Source: Pseudomonadales bacterium
Lineage (GTDB): Bacteria > Pseudomonadota > Gammaproteobacteria > Pseudomonadales > Azotimanducaceae
Assembly: GCA_028285415.1 (NCBI GenBank)
Contig: JANQPF010000005.1
Coordinates: forward strand, 310,001 to 374,000
Reading direction: 5' to 3'
Length of the DNA stretch: 64,000 nucleotides
Under the pieces are notes generated by a model. That model was not told where the DNA came from. It saw nothing but the letters and a program-made list of their open reading frames with translations, and searched no databases. Made by a program: the position numbers and the translations under genes. Within the stretch, counting starts at the first letter, position 1. Each line of letters begins with the position of its first letter. Below are positions 25,886 to 34,442 of the stretch, one piece after another.

Positions 25886-26740
25886 ATGAATCAGTGGCAG
25901 GTTGGTGACGTCAAGATAACGCGCATCATCGAAATGGAAGTTGCCGGAGGAACCAAGTTCATCCTGCCGGATGCCACCCGGGAAGCCTGTCGGGAGATCG
26001 ACTGGATGCAGCCGCACTTCATGGACGCTGAAGGCAACCTGATCATGAGCATCCACGCGCTCATCGTGGATACGGGCGAGCGCCGCATCATGGTCGATAC
26101 TTGCATCGGTAACGACAAGGAAAGAAACGTCCCGACCTGGAGTCACTTGCAGACGAGCTTCCTGGAAGATATCGCCGCGGCAGGCTACCCGCGTGAGAGC
26201 ATCGACACCGTGATGTGCACGCACCTGCACGTGGACCACGTTGGCTGGAATACCATGCTGGTGGACGGAGAGTGGGTGCCGACGTTCCCGAACGCACGCT
26301 ACCTGCTGGCTGAAAAGGAGTGGACTTACTGGGATGCGAACGAAGACGAGGACACGTACGGCCCGATTCTGGCCGACTCGGTCCGACCGGTGGTGGAAGC
26401 CGGGCTCGTGGACTTTGTATCGGAAACCGAGCAGATCTGCCCGGAGGTGCGTCTCGAGCCCACCCCCGGCCATACGCCCGGTCACGTCAGCGTGCACATT
26501 ACCTCCAACGGACAGGAGGCGCTCATTACGGGCGACTGCATCCATCACCCGGTGCAGATGTCGCGCACCGACTGGTGCAGCTCAGCCGACTACGACCAGA
26601 CCGAAGGGCAGGCAACCCGGGAAGGACTCCTCGAGAAGTACGTGGACGGTGAGGTGCTCATCATCGGTACACATTTCGCCACGCCCACGGCAGGTCACAT
26701 CAAACACCTTGCAGGAGGTGGGTACTGGCTGAAGGTCTGA
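25886..26740 (+). CDS. MBL-fold metallo-hydrolase
   Basis: A 284-aa metallo-beta-lactamase-fold hydrolase. The metal motif is THLHVDHVGW (H113, H115, D117, H118). A third-ligand region GHTPGHVSVHI, an Asp-bearing ALITGDCIHHP and a final IGTHFATPTAGHI follow. It resembles the lactonase/AttM-like and alkylsulfatase-like soluble branches, so hydrolysis of a lactone, thioester or similar bond is likely, but the substrate is open. ATG 25886 follows GGGGAGAGAG. A shared terminator separates it from the converging TonB receptor. Confidence 0.88.
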   Translation: MNQWQVGDVKITRIIEMEVAGGTKFILPDATREACREIDWMQPHFMDAEGNLIMSIHALIVDTGERRIMVDTCIGNDKERNVPTWSHLQTSFLEDIAAAGYPRESIDTVMCTHLHVDHVGWNTMLVDGEWVPTFPNARYLLAEKEWTYWDANEDEDTYGPILADSVRPVVEAGLVDFVSETEQICPEVRLEPTPGHTPGHVSVHITSNGQEALITGDCIHHPVQMSRTDWCSSADYDQTEGQATREGLLEKYVDGEVLIIGTHFATPTAGHIKHLAGGGYWLKV

Positions 26741-26757
26741 GACTGTTCGCAATCGAT

Positions 26758-26786
26758 AAAAAAGGCCGCCCGATGGGCGGCCTTTT
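26758..26786. terminator. Bidirectional rho-independent terminator
   Basis: AAAAAGGCCGCCC, loop GAT, GGGCGGCCTTTTT. A perfect 13-bp stem with A and T runs on either side, so it works in both directions. It lies between the converging MBL hydrolase and TonB receptor genes. Confidence 0.93.
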
Positions 26787-26815
26787 TGTTGCGACGGTTG
26801 ACCGTCCGTTCGAGC

Positions 26816-29293
26816 CTAGTCCAGCGTATAGCGGTATTGCAGGCTGATGGTTCGACCCAGTTGCGTGGTGGCCGCCTGGTCCAGGCTGTTGGGGCCCGTG
26901 TTGTTACAGGTTGGCGTTGGCGTCGGGCTGAAGTTCGGGCAGCGGCCCGGAATGGCACCACCACCGGTGATGTAGATTTCATCGGTGACGTTGCGGCCAA
27001 TCAGGTTGAACTGATGCTTGTAGTCCTGGGTGTACAGGCTGATGGCGGCATCGATGAGCCAGAAATCGTCCTGTACGAACGGATCGAGCGTTGCCGTCCA
27101 GTCGTACTCACCGCTGTAGCGGGCGTCGGCCGACAGGCTGAGCGCCCAGGTATCGGATACCGGAAACTCCCAGGTTGCGCCGACAAAGCCGGTGATATCC
27201 GCGTTACCGGCACCGTCTTCGCCCTTCAGATTCTCGCCAGTGGCGTTGATGAAGTCTTCCGAGTACTCGGTATTGGTCCATGCCCATGCCGTGCGCAGGC
27301 TCAAACCTTCAACTTCGGTATTCCACAGGATGTCGAACTCCAGACCTTCGGTTTCGAGCGCTGACGCGTTGAAGGTGGAGAACTGAATGATGGTGGAATC
27401 GAACAGCTGCACCTGCAGGTCTGAGTACTCGTAGCTGAAGATCGTGGCGTTCATACGCATGGCGCCATCGAGAAGATTCGCCTTCAAGCCGACCTCGAAG
27501 CCTTTTGCTTCTTCGGAATCGTATTCGAGGAAGCTGAAGTCACCGCCGTTCACTGCCGGATTCAGCGCGGCTGTCGGCAGGGCGCTGTTGTCGATACCGC
27601 CGGACTTGAAGCCTTCTTTGTAGGCCGCGAAGACGCTCACGTCATCGTTGATGTAGTAGTTGATGGCAACCTCAGGTGAGATGTTGTCGTCATCAAACTC
27701 GAGGCCGTCAATGCGCGGCGGCGCACCGAAGCCGAAGATGGATGCACCGGCGTGCAGGTACGGAATCAGGATGTAACCATCCTTTTCCTCTTCGGTGTAG
27801 CGCGCGCCGAACGTGAGCTCAGTTTTCTCGTTGATGTCCCAGTAAACCGCAAAGAACGCCGAGAGCACATCGGTATCCAGGTAGTGGTCCTTGTTGTAGT
27901 CATACTCGTTGCCGGTCACGGGGTCGGCGCCGAACAGCGCACCTGGCGTCGTGTCGAAGCCGAGTGCCGCAGAGATCGGTACGGTGGCCGGGTCGAGGTT
28001 CAGGAAGTTCACCACCAGCGGCAGGTTGAACGCGTACTGGTACGCATCGAACTGCTGCTCGATTTCCTGCCAGTAAAGGCCGGCCTGGAAGTTCACCGGG
28101 CCGTCGAGATTGCTGGCCAGGCGGAATTCCTGGGACAGGCTCTCATACTCGTTGTTGTGCAGGCCGCCGAAGACGCCGGCACCGTAGCTGTAGTCGTCGA
28201 GCTCCCAGTGCGAGAGGTCCACGTAACCGGTGACCGAGGTCAGGGTGAAGTTTTCGTTGAAATCCCAGTCCATGATCAGGGACACAAAGTCGGTCTCCTG
28301 CTCGAGTCCCGGCCGGCCGTCGTCGAAGCCCTGCGGCAGTCCCGCGCGCAGTCCCGGGTTCAGATTGACCTTGGACGTGTTGCCGTTGATGCGGCAGTCA
28401 TCCACACCCTGGAAGAGGCCCAGAACGGAAGACGCTGCCGGGATTGCGGTTGGCTGGTGCGAACCTTCAGGACAAACGTCTTCGGCCCACGCCGTGCCGG
28501 CGCCGTCGTTGTCGTACTCGGAGTAGCTGTACTTGAATTTGGCCTGGAAGGTGTCCGTGGGATTCCACACCAGCGTCAGGCGCGTGTTCAGCGACTCGTC
28601 ACCGTAGTACCTGGCGGCGCCGTTGATGGGGCCGTTGACGGTGTCGTTCGTGGCTGAATAGTTTTCGAACAGCTCATCGTTCTCGGTAAATCCGACCGCC
28701 AGGCGCGCCCCGAGAGTTTCGGTGATGGGCCCGGAGATGATGAACTCGCCAAAGATACCGTCGTATTCGGACTCCATGCCGCCGCTGGCCTGGAACTCGA
28801 ACTCATCACCCGGATCGTTGGTTGTGATGGAGATCACCCCGGCGGTGGCGGACTTACCGAAGTAAAGCGATTGCGGGCCTTTCAGAACTTCCAGCTGGCC
28901 CATGTCCAGGTAGGAGTTGTGAATGAATCGACCGCGGTTGACCACCACACCGTCCAGGTTGATGGCCATGGAGTGGTCGAAGGCAGCGGAAATGGAACTC
29001 GACCCGATGCCGCGCAGACGCAGGCTCGAACCGTTGCCCGAGCCGCCGTGCGAGACCACCATGTTGGGTACCATCTTGGCGGCGTCCACCAGGTTGGTGA
29101 TGTTGTAGCGATCGAGATCTTCCTCGGTGAGTGCGGCAATTGTGACCGGCACGTCCTGCAGGGTTTCCGCCTGCTGACGCGCGGTGACGATGATCTCTTC
29201 GATCACCTGTTCCGCGGCGTAGGTGTACGAATAGGGCATGACGAGTGCCATACCGAGCACGGCAAAGACCGTGCGGAATCTGCGTAGATTCAT
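26816..29293 (-). CDS. TonB-dependent receptor (complete)
   Basis: An 825-aa outer-membrane receptor. A signal peptide (FAVLGMALVMPYSYTYAAE) leads to a TonB-box-like EEIIVTARQQAETLQDVPV. The plug contains SLRLRGIGSSS and MGQLEVLKGPQSLYFGKSA. The barrel ends in TISLQYRYTLD, without the usual last aromatic residue but with Tyr nearby. A VPVTIAAL stretch is typical of the large group of marine and sphingomonad receptors for siderophores, vitamins or organic substrates. GGAGAGGGG precedes ATG 29293. Substrate unknown. Confidence 0.94.
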   Translation of the reverse strand: MNLRRFRTVFAVLGMALVMPYSYTYAAEQVIEEIIVTARQQAETLQDVPVTIAALTEEDLDRYNITNLVDAAKMVPNMVVSHGGSGNGSSLRLRGIGSSSISAAFDHSMAINLDGVVVNRGRFIHNSYLDMGQLEVLKGPQSLYFGKSATAGVISITTNDPGDEFEFQASGGMESEYDGIFGEFIISGPITETLGARLAVGFTENDELFENYSATNDTVNGPINGAARYYGDESLNTRLTLVWNPTDTFQAKFKYSYSEYDNDGAGTAWAEDVCPEGSHQPTAIPAASSVLGLFQGVDDCRINGNTSKVNLNPGLRAGLPQGFDDGRPGLEQETDFVSLIMDWDFNENFTLTSVTGYVDLSHWELDDYSYGAGVFGGLHNNEYESLSQEFRLASNLDGPVNFQAGLYWQEIEQQFDAYQYAFNLPLVVNFLNLDPATVPISAALGFDTTPGALFGADPVTGNEYDYNKDHYLDTDVLSAFFAVYWDINEKTELTFGARYTEEEKDGYILIPYLHAGASIFGFGAPPRIDGLEFDDDNISPEVAINYYINDDVSVFAAYKEGFKSGGIDNSALPTAALNPAVNGGDFSFLEYDSEEAKGFEVGLKANLLDGAMRMNATIFSYEYSDLQVQLFDSTIIQFSTFNASALETEGLEFDILWNTEVEGLSLRTAWAWTNTEYSEDFINATGENLKGEDGAGNADITGFVGATWEFPVSDTWALSLSADARYSGEYDWTATLDPFVQDDFWLIDAAISLYTQDYKHQFNLIGRNVTDEIYITGGGAIPGRCPNFSPTPTPTCNNTGPNSLDQAATTQLGRTISLQYRYTLD

Positions 29294-29441
29294 AAAACCC
29301 CTCTCCAGCTGTTTTACTGCTAGCGGAGAATTCCTCTCGGAACCTCAATTATTTCTCCACTATTGGCCGGGACCTTAAGTCACGCTCAATATTAAATCAA
29401 GTATCAAATTTAGGGTGTTGGACGGGAAAAAATCAGCAAAA

Positions 29442-30389
29442 TCAGCCGGTTTGGGCGAGTGCGGCAACGCGTTCCTGCATCTGATCCCACTGCTCGAAGA
29501 GGAACGCTTCCGTGTCTTCGGGGATCTCTGCGAACGGCACCCGCCAGAAGTGCAGGCGCACCGCCTGGCCCTGCCAGGCGCCGCTCATCAGATCGTTGAG
29601 CGAAGCGGACCCTTCGAAGCCGGTATGGGCAAGAAAAACGACATCTTTACCGGGATTGACCTCAAGCATCGCCTGCACCCCGCCCAGGCGCGGCGGCAGC
29701 AGGTCCGGCCAGCGTTGCAGCTGCGCAGCGAGATGCGGACGCCGGGCGCGCAGCTGCTCGCGTTTGGCCCGTGTTGCCCGGGTGCCTTCCGGGTAGATGA
29801 GGACCGACTCTTCAAGCCCGGCTTCCCGGGTCAGGTGGCGCACCGCTTCGAGCTCAGCGGGGGTGTCCTGTCCGCTTCGATCGATGAAGTAATTCGGCAA
29901 CCGGTGTCCGGCAATGTCGAGACAGGGTAGAACCGCCAGCTCGTTTTTCAGAATGTAGCGCATGCCTTCGCCGCGCGCGGCGGCAAAGAAGTGCATGGGC
30001 AACACCGTGTCGCCAATGCTCGTGTGACGGGGGATCATGATGGCTGATGGACCATCGATGGCTTCGCTGCCAAAGATCTCAAAAGACAGTCCGTAGAGGC
30101 GCGCGCCAAGGTTCAGGAGACCGGACGTCCACCAGTATTGAATGTCCTGGTTGCGCTCAAGATAGCTGGGCTCGTTGCGGTATCGCAGCCAGGCCCAGGT
30201 GAGTCGGCAGACACCCACAACCTCGTAAAACAAATAACCATACGCAAAACCCAGGGCATGTATTGTGGTACGCCAGCCCGGTAACAAGGACCACAACAGA
30301 CTGATGAGGGTGAGCAATGGTGCCAGGCAAAGCATGACAATCGTCACGAGGGCAAGCGTTCCAATGCTGACAAGGCGCCGCTTCAGCAC
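29442..30389 (-). CDS. Membrane-bound lysophospholipid acyltransferase (PlsC-like)
   Basis: A 315-aa protein with two or three N-terminal hydrophobic helices. The catalytic RHTSIGD gives the HX4D motif near residues 120-126, and LIYPEGTRATRAKRE is the substrate-binding EGTR motif. It should transfer an acyl chain to lysophosphatidic acid or another lysolipid at the inner membrane. It is larger than E. coli PlsC because of its N-terminal extension, like the acyltransferases of other marine gammaproteobacteria. The MATE gene lies 9 bases upstream on the same strand. Confidence 0.87.
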   Translation of the reverse strand: MLKRRLVSIGTLALVTIVMLCLAPLLTLISLLWSLLPGWRTTIHALGFAYGYLFYEVVGVCRLTWAWLRYRNEPSYLERNQDIQYWWTSGLLNLGARLYGLSFEIFGSEAIDGPSAIMIPRHTSIGDTVLPMHFFAAARGEGMRYILKNELAVLPCLDIAGHRLPNYFIDRSGQDTPAELEAVRHLTREAGLEESVLIYPEGTRATRAKREQLRARRPHLAAQLQRWPDLLPPRLGGVQAMLEVNPGKDVVFLAHTGFEGSASLNDLMSGAWQGQAVRLHFWRVPFAEIPEDTEAFLFEQWDQMQERVAALAQTG

Positions 30390-30398
30390 CGCCTGTTC

Positions 30399-31733
30399 CT
30401 AGACTTTCTGGCTCATTTTCACCAGACGCATTCTAAACCAGCCCCACCCCGCGATGCCCAGCAACAGGTTACTGATCAATGTCGCCCAGAAAATGCCGTA
30501 GAAACCGTAGAGCTCGTTCAGCCACACGGCGAGCGGCAGATAGATGATGAACATACGCAGAAAGCTGAGCGCGGTGCCGGGCAGGGGCTTGCCCAGCGCG
30601 TTGAAGCTTGCCGATGACATCATGAGGACACCCCAGGCGCCATATCCCCAGGGAACCAGGGCAAGATAGAAGGTGGCCACCTGAGTGACGGTTGGCGAGC
30701 TGTCGATCCAGCTGGCCACATGCCCGCCGAAGAAAAAGAGGGGGATCGCAACGATGAAGCCCCAGGCGAGTGAAAACTGGTAGCTCACCCGAACCCCGTC
30801 ACGCACACGATCAACCCGGCGTGCGCCCCAGTTCTGTCCGACAAACGGTCCGATCGACCCAGACAGGGCGAAGAGCATCATCGCCGCCACCGCTTCGATA
30901 CGTTGGGCGACGCCAAATCCCGCCACGACAATTTCACCATGACTGGCGAGAAGACGGGTAATCAGCGCGGCGGTGACCGGTCCGATGAGCTGGGTGGCCA
31001 TCGCAGGTAAGCCCACATGGAGAATTCTGCGAGCGGAGGCGAGAAACCCCACGATGACGTCGCGCGTCTGAATCATGTTGCCGCGATAAACGTACGCGAG
31101 CAGGACTAACGTTGTTGCCACACGCGAGATGAGCATCGCGGTCGCAGCGCCGGCAAGCTCCATTCGTGGGACGCCAAACCAGCCGAATATGAAGATTGGA
31201 TCCAGCGCCAGATTGACAAATGCGGCAATGGTCATCACTACGCCTGGTACGTTGGCGTTGCCGTTGGCGCGCATGATGCTGCTGGCGATCATCGTTGCAG
31301 TGAAGAGCACCACGCCGGGCAGGTAGATGTCCATGTAGCTGTGAATGAGCGGCAGGAGCGCCTCGGTTGCGCCCATGGCGAGAAACAGCTCATCGAGCAT
31401 CGACCAGGCCAGAAGCGAGAGCAGGGTCATGAGCATTGCCACCAGCAAGAGGCTGTGGGTACCGAGGCGTGCAACGTCAGCATCGCCGCTGCCTACGCTG
31501 CGTGCAATGACCGAGCTGGTACCGATGCTGATGCCGAGCGCAATGCTGGTCAGGAACATGGCGACCGGGAAGGTAAACGTGATCGCGGCAACGTGCTGCG
31601 TCGAAAGCTGGCCGATGAAACCCATTTCCAGCGTCTGCACGAGGATGCTCGACGCAACGCCCATGACCATGGGTGCCGTCAACTTGGCTAGCGAAACAGG
31701 GACCGAGCCCTGCGTGAGATCTTTCTGTGGCAT
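30399..31733 (-). CDS. MATE-family efflux transporter
   Basis: A 444-aa protein with twelve hydrophobic segments and the internal two-fold repeat of MATE pumps (GVASSILVQTLEMGFIGQLS in the first half, and a matching GLPAMATQLIGPVTAALITR in the second). It would export cationic drugs or metabolites using a sodium or proton gradient. ATG 31733 is chosen. A TTG at 31760 would add nine residues. It precedes the acyltransferase on the same strand, though a functional link is not evident. Confidence 0.88.
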   Translation of the reverse strand: MPQKDLTQGSVPVSLAKLTAPMVMGVASSILVQTLEMGFIGQLSTQHVAAITFTFPVAMFLTSIALGISIGTSSVIARSVGSGDADVARLGTHSLLLVAMLMTLLSLLAWSMLDELFLAMGATEALLPLIHSYMDIYLPGVVLFTATMIASSIMRANGNANVPGVVMTIAAFVNLALDPIFIFGWFGVPRMELAGAATAMLISRVATTLVLLAYVYRGNMIQTRDVIVGFLASARRILHVGLPAMATQLIGPVTAALITRLLASHGEIVVAGFGVAQRIEAVAAMMLFALSGSIGPFVGQNWGARRVDRVRDGVRVSYQFSLAWGFIVAIPLFFFGGHVASWIDSSPTVTQVATFYLALVPWGYGAWGVLMMSSASFNALGKPLPGTALSFLRMFIIYLPLAVWLNELYGFYGIFWATLISNLLLGIAGWGWFRMRLVKMSQKV

Positions 31734-31826
31734 GCTGCTGGTTGGTACGCCGCCTGACAAGCGAGCTATCGGCGTAAACCGGGCATTATGGCATGGCTGG
31801 CCGGTGAAGGCCTTGTCGAAACGGGG

Positions 31827-33053
31827 CTAGTCCTTCGGGTGAAGCTCGTGCAGCTGATCGCTCGACCAGATTTTGCGGATGAACCGGGGGTTGGTGGATG
31901 ACATGTCGATCTGATACGAACTGTCTTCGCGGGTGATGGGTAGTTCCAGCACTTCACAGAGTTTCTTCACAAGCCAGCGTTCGATCTTCAGGACCACCAT
32001 TTTGCGTCGCAGACGGCCCTGAACATCCCGATTCAACACGGTTGGTAGCGTGTTCAGCGTCAGGATCTCGTCGATGGCTGGATTCGCCATCTTCTCTCGA
32101 CCCTCTTCGCTCGCGTAGAAGTGGGTAACAGCGAATATCGTGCGTCGTGGGTTGATCTGTTTTAAAAACTGACACGACTTCACGACCGTGGAACCGGTGC
32201 GGACCATGTCGTCGAAAAGCACGATGTCGTGACCGTCAATCTCCTCGAACGTCGTCTCGCTCTCGTCATGAAGCTTGATGTCGACCTTGCGCTCACCGGA
32301 TCGCTCTTTGTCGAGGAGGACAAACTTTGCTTTTGGCAGATTGAGGCGTTTGAACATCTCTTTCACGAAGTCTCGCGCCCCTTTGTCGGGTGCGCAGAGC
32401 GCCAGACCCTCTCCATCCGCAGCGTGATTGACGATGTTGGAGTTGCGGATGTAGTCCGTATAGATGTCGTACGGAATGAGGTTGTGGAAATTCCCGGCGA
32501 AAACGTCGGTGAACATCCTCTGCACGGAATGGGAGTGGTTGTGCACCGTGAGAACGCGGTCGACGCCGGCGAGCTTCAACATCTGCGCGTACAGCTTGGC
32601 GGTAAACGGCTGCCCGTCGAATTTCTTCAAATCCGAGTCGTCGCGCTCGTGCAGCGTTTCGCCCAGGTCATGCCGCGGCCCGCGGTCCTGTGCGCTGTAG
32701 TAGAGATCGGGCTCGATCAGCACCACCTCGGCGGCGCCGTTCTCCTTTGCCGCGCGGGCAATGAGGAGGTTGCGCATGGCAAGATTCTGGCGGCTTACGA
32801 TCAGGCTCGAGGTGCTGACGATAACCACCGTCTTGCCGCTCAGCTTGTTGCCGATGCAGGCAAAGTCGTCTTCGTCGGATATGAAGCGCGGACAAAACTC
32901 GGTATTTGCAAAGGTTTTCATGCTGATCAGATCAGCAATGTCTTCGGCCTGGCCCAGGCTGAAAGCAAGATCGATTGCAAATGGATCGTCGGAAGAGTTG
33001 CCGACGACAATCACGTTGTCTAGGGCCGAAGCCGTCATAGCGAAGTGAGTCAT
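31827..33053 (-). CDS. Ribose-phosphate pyrophosphokinase-like protein, long form
   Basis: A 408-aa PRPP-synthetase-like protein, well above the usual 310-320 aa. The flexible-loop catalytic pair is present (LDKERSGERK with K249 and R251). The PRPP-binding loop is LFDDMVRTGSTVV (281-289), and NLIPYDIYTDYI lies near the ribose-phosphate region. The HNHSHSVQRMF segment corresponds to the HDLHAxQI region. The last 80 residues extend beyond the normal end. Whether it makes PRPP or is a diverged paralogue is open. Confidence 0.75.
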   Translation of the reverse strand: MTHFAMTASALDNVIVVGNSSDDPFAIDLAFSLGQAEDIADLISMKTFANTEFCPRFISDEDDFACIGNKLSGKTVVIVSTSSLIVSRQNLAMRNLLIARAAKENGAAEVVLIEPDLYYSAQDRGPRHDLGETLHERDDSDLKKFDGQPFTAKLYAQMLKLAGVDRVLTVHNHSHSVQRMFTDVFAGNFHNLIPYDIYTDYIRNSNIVNHAADGEGLALCAPDKGARDFVKEMFKRLNLPKAKFVLLDKERSGERKVDIKLHDESETTFEEIDGHDIVLFDDMVRTGSTVVKSCQFLKQINPRRTIFAVTHFYASEEGREKMANPAIDEILTLNTLPTVLNRDVQGRLRRKMVVLKIERWLVKKLCEVLELPITREDSSYQIDMSSTNPRFIRKIWSSDQLHELHPKD

Positions 33054-33165
33054 GCGTCCTCGGGGGTGCAGACTAAAGAGGAAGCACGGGAGCGGTCAAG
33101 TAGAATAGGCAATTCGTAGATCGTTGCGGTAGGCTTGAGGGCAGACGGCGTTTCTGGGGAGAACG

Positions 33166-33540
33166 GTGTCATACACCTATCGTGTCTATCCAGAGCACAG
33201 TTTCGTAGCGGTGCGTTTTGACGGTGTGGTTACGGAAGCGCTCATGGATGAGTTCGTCGAGGAAACACTCCTCGACAGGAACTTTCTGGCCTGTGCCAAA
33301 GAGCTCATGGACTGGCGCGATGTCCATGATGCGGAGCTCTCTGGTGCCTACCTGCGCGATCTTGCCCGGCGCATCGACGGCGCCGGATTGAAATTCGACT
33401 ATCTGGCGCTGGTCATGCCGCAAAGCCTGTCCTACGGCCTGGCGCGGATGTACCAGGCCTATCGGGACAACGGCGACGAGTCCGCGCGTGTCTTTCGTGA
33501 CATTTCCGAGGCTTACGCCTGGCTGGGCGTGCCAGGCTGA
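33166..33540 (+). CDS. Small protein with SpoIIAA/STAS-like fold
   Basis: A 124-aa protein. The alternation of strand and helix (YTYRVYPEHSFVAVRFDGVVT, then an AKELMDWRDVHDAELSG strand-loop, then FDYLALVMPQSLSYGLARMY) resembles the STAS/SpoIIAA-like proteins of unknown role found in many proteobacteria. No signal or membrane segment. It starts with GTG 33166 behind GGGGAGAA. It is divergent from the PRPP-synthetase-like gene. Confidence 0.6.
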   Translation: MSYTYRVYPEHSFVAVRFDGVVTEALMDEFVEETLLDRNFLACAKELMDWRDVHDAELSGAYLRDLARRIDGAGLKFDYLALVMPQSLSYGLARMYQAYRDNGDESARVFRDISEAYAWLGVPG

Positions 33541-33547
33541 CAGCCTG

Positions 33548-34225
33548 CTACCAGCTGTCGACGTGCATCACCGTGTCGAGCGGTGGTCGATAGGCGGGCT
33601 TGAAACTGGTGCCCTTGGTGTAAGCAATCGGAATCAGAGCAACCTGGGTGTATTCCTCATAAGGGATGCCCAGTAGCTCGGCAACTTCCTGCTCGTGCAT
33701 CAGATGCAACGTCGTCCAGGCGGTGCCGAGACCACGGGCGCGCGCTGCAATCATGAAGCTCCAGGCTGCCGGAATGATGGATCCGTAAGTTGCCGCGCAG
33801 CCGAAGTTACCCGACTGAGCAGCCATTGGCTCAATGCGGCCCGCAATGCAGGGAATCATCAGGACGGGCGCCTTGGCCAGGTTTGCGGCCAGGTATTCTG
33901 CAGATGACGTGGAGCGGGTCTGACTCTCGATCAGCGCATCGTCGCCGCTGTCTTTGTGTAGATAGTGGATGGCGACCGGCATTTCCCGATAGAGCTCCCA
34001 CACTTTGGCGTAGATCTCGGCGATGCGCGCGCGCTTCTCGGTGTCGGTGACGAACATGAACTGCCATCCTTGCGCGTTGGAACCCGTAGGTGCTTGCACC
34101 GCCAGGCTCAAACATTCTTCGATGACGTCCATTGGTACGGGCCGGTCGAAATCCAGACGCTTGCGCACGGCGCGGGTGGTGCTGAGCAGCTCGTCGTTGC
34201 TCAAGCCAAGTTGTTCGTGACTCAT
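33548..34225 (-). CDS. Nitroreductase-family protein
   Basis: A 225-aa FMN-dependent reductase. STTRAVRKRLDFDRPVPMDVIEE is the N-terminal FMN phosphate-binding pattern. APTGSNAQGWQFMFVTD gives the next FMN contacts, and ARARGLGTAWTTLHLMHEQEVAELLGIPYEE is the typical C-terminal signature. It would reduce nitro groups, quinones or similar acceptors with NAD(P)H. ATG 34225 starts the family pattern and is preferred to the longer frame at 34273. It is divergent from the serine hydrolase, with an operator-like dyad in between. Confidence 0.9.
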   Translation of the reverse strand: MSHEQLGLSNDELLSTTRAVRKRLDFDRPVPMDVIEECLSLAVQAPTGSNAQGWQFMFVTDTEKRARIAEIYAKVWELYREMPVAIHYLHKDSGDDALIESQTRSTSSAEYLAANLAKAPVLMIPCIAGRIEPMAAQSGNFGCAATYGSIIPAAWSFMIAARARGLGTAWTTLHLMHEQEVAELLGIPYEEYTQVALIPIAYTKGTSFKPAYRPPLDTVMHVDSW

Positions 34226-34260
34226 GGGGTTCCTCTCAGCTGTTACGAAATAGGTATCTG

Positions 34261-34294
34261 GGTTCAGTATCAAATGATGGCAGTGATACTAACC
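34261..34294. promoter_or_regulatory. Imperfect long dyad, operator candidate
   Basis: AGTATCA (34266-34272) and TGATACT (34284-34290) are a perfect 7-bp pair 11 bases apart. The arms extend outward to GGTT and AACC with one bulged base. It lies 36 bases upstream of the nitroreductase start, in the divergent gap 34226-34442. Its T-N11-A geometry suits a LysR-type regulator, but no such gene is in view. Confidence 0.5.
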
Positions 34295-34442
34295 TTGCCT
34301 TCGCGTTCAGTGGAATTGTTTTGCGGAGATCGCGGTGCAGGTGCTGATGCGCTGCCGCGCTCCAATTCGGCGGGCTTTCAAATTATCTGCACTCAGGCTA
34401 GTTTTCTGCATCCAGGCGCTGGTTGATCCAAGGGGAGGTTTC

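Noticed and set aside
27752-28657. 301-codon plus-strand frame inside the TonB receptor gene
   Set aside because: Antisense shadow. The minus-strand reading has a signal peptide, plug and barrel motifs.
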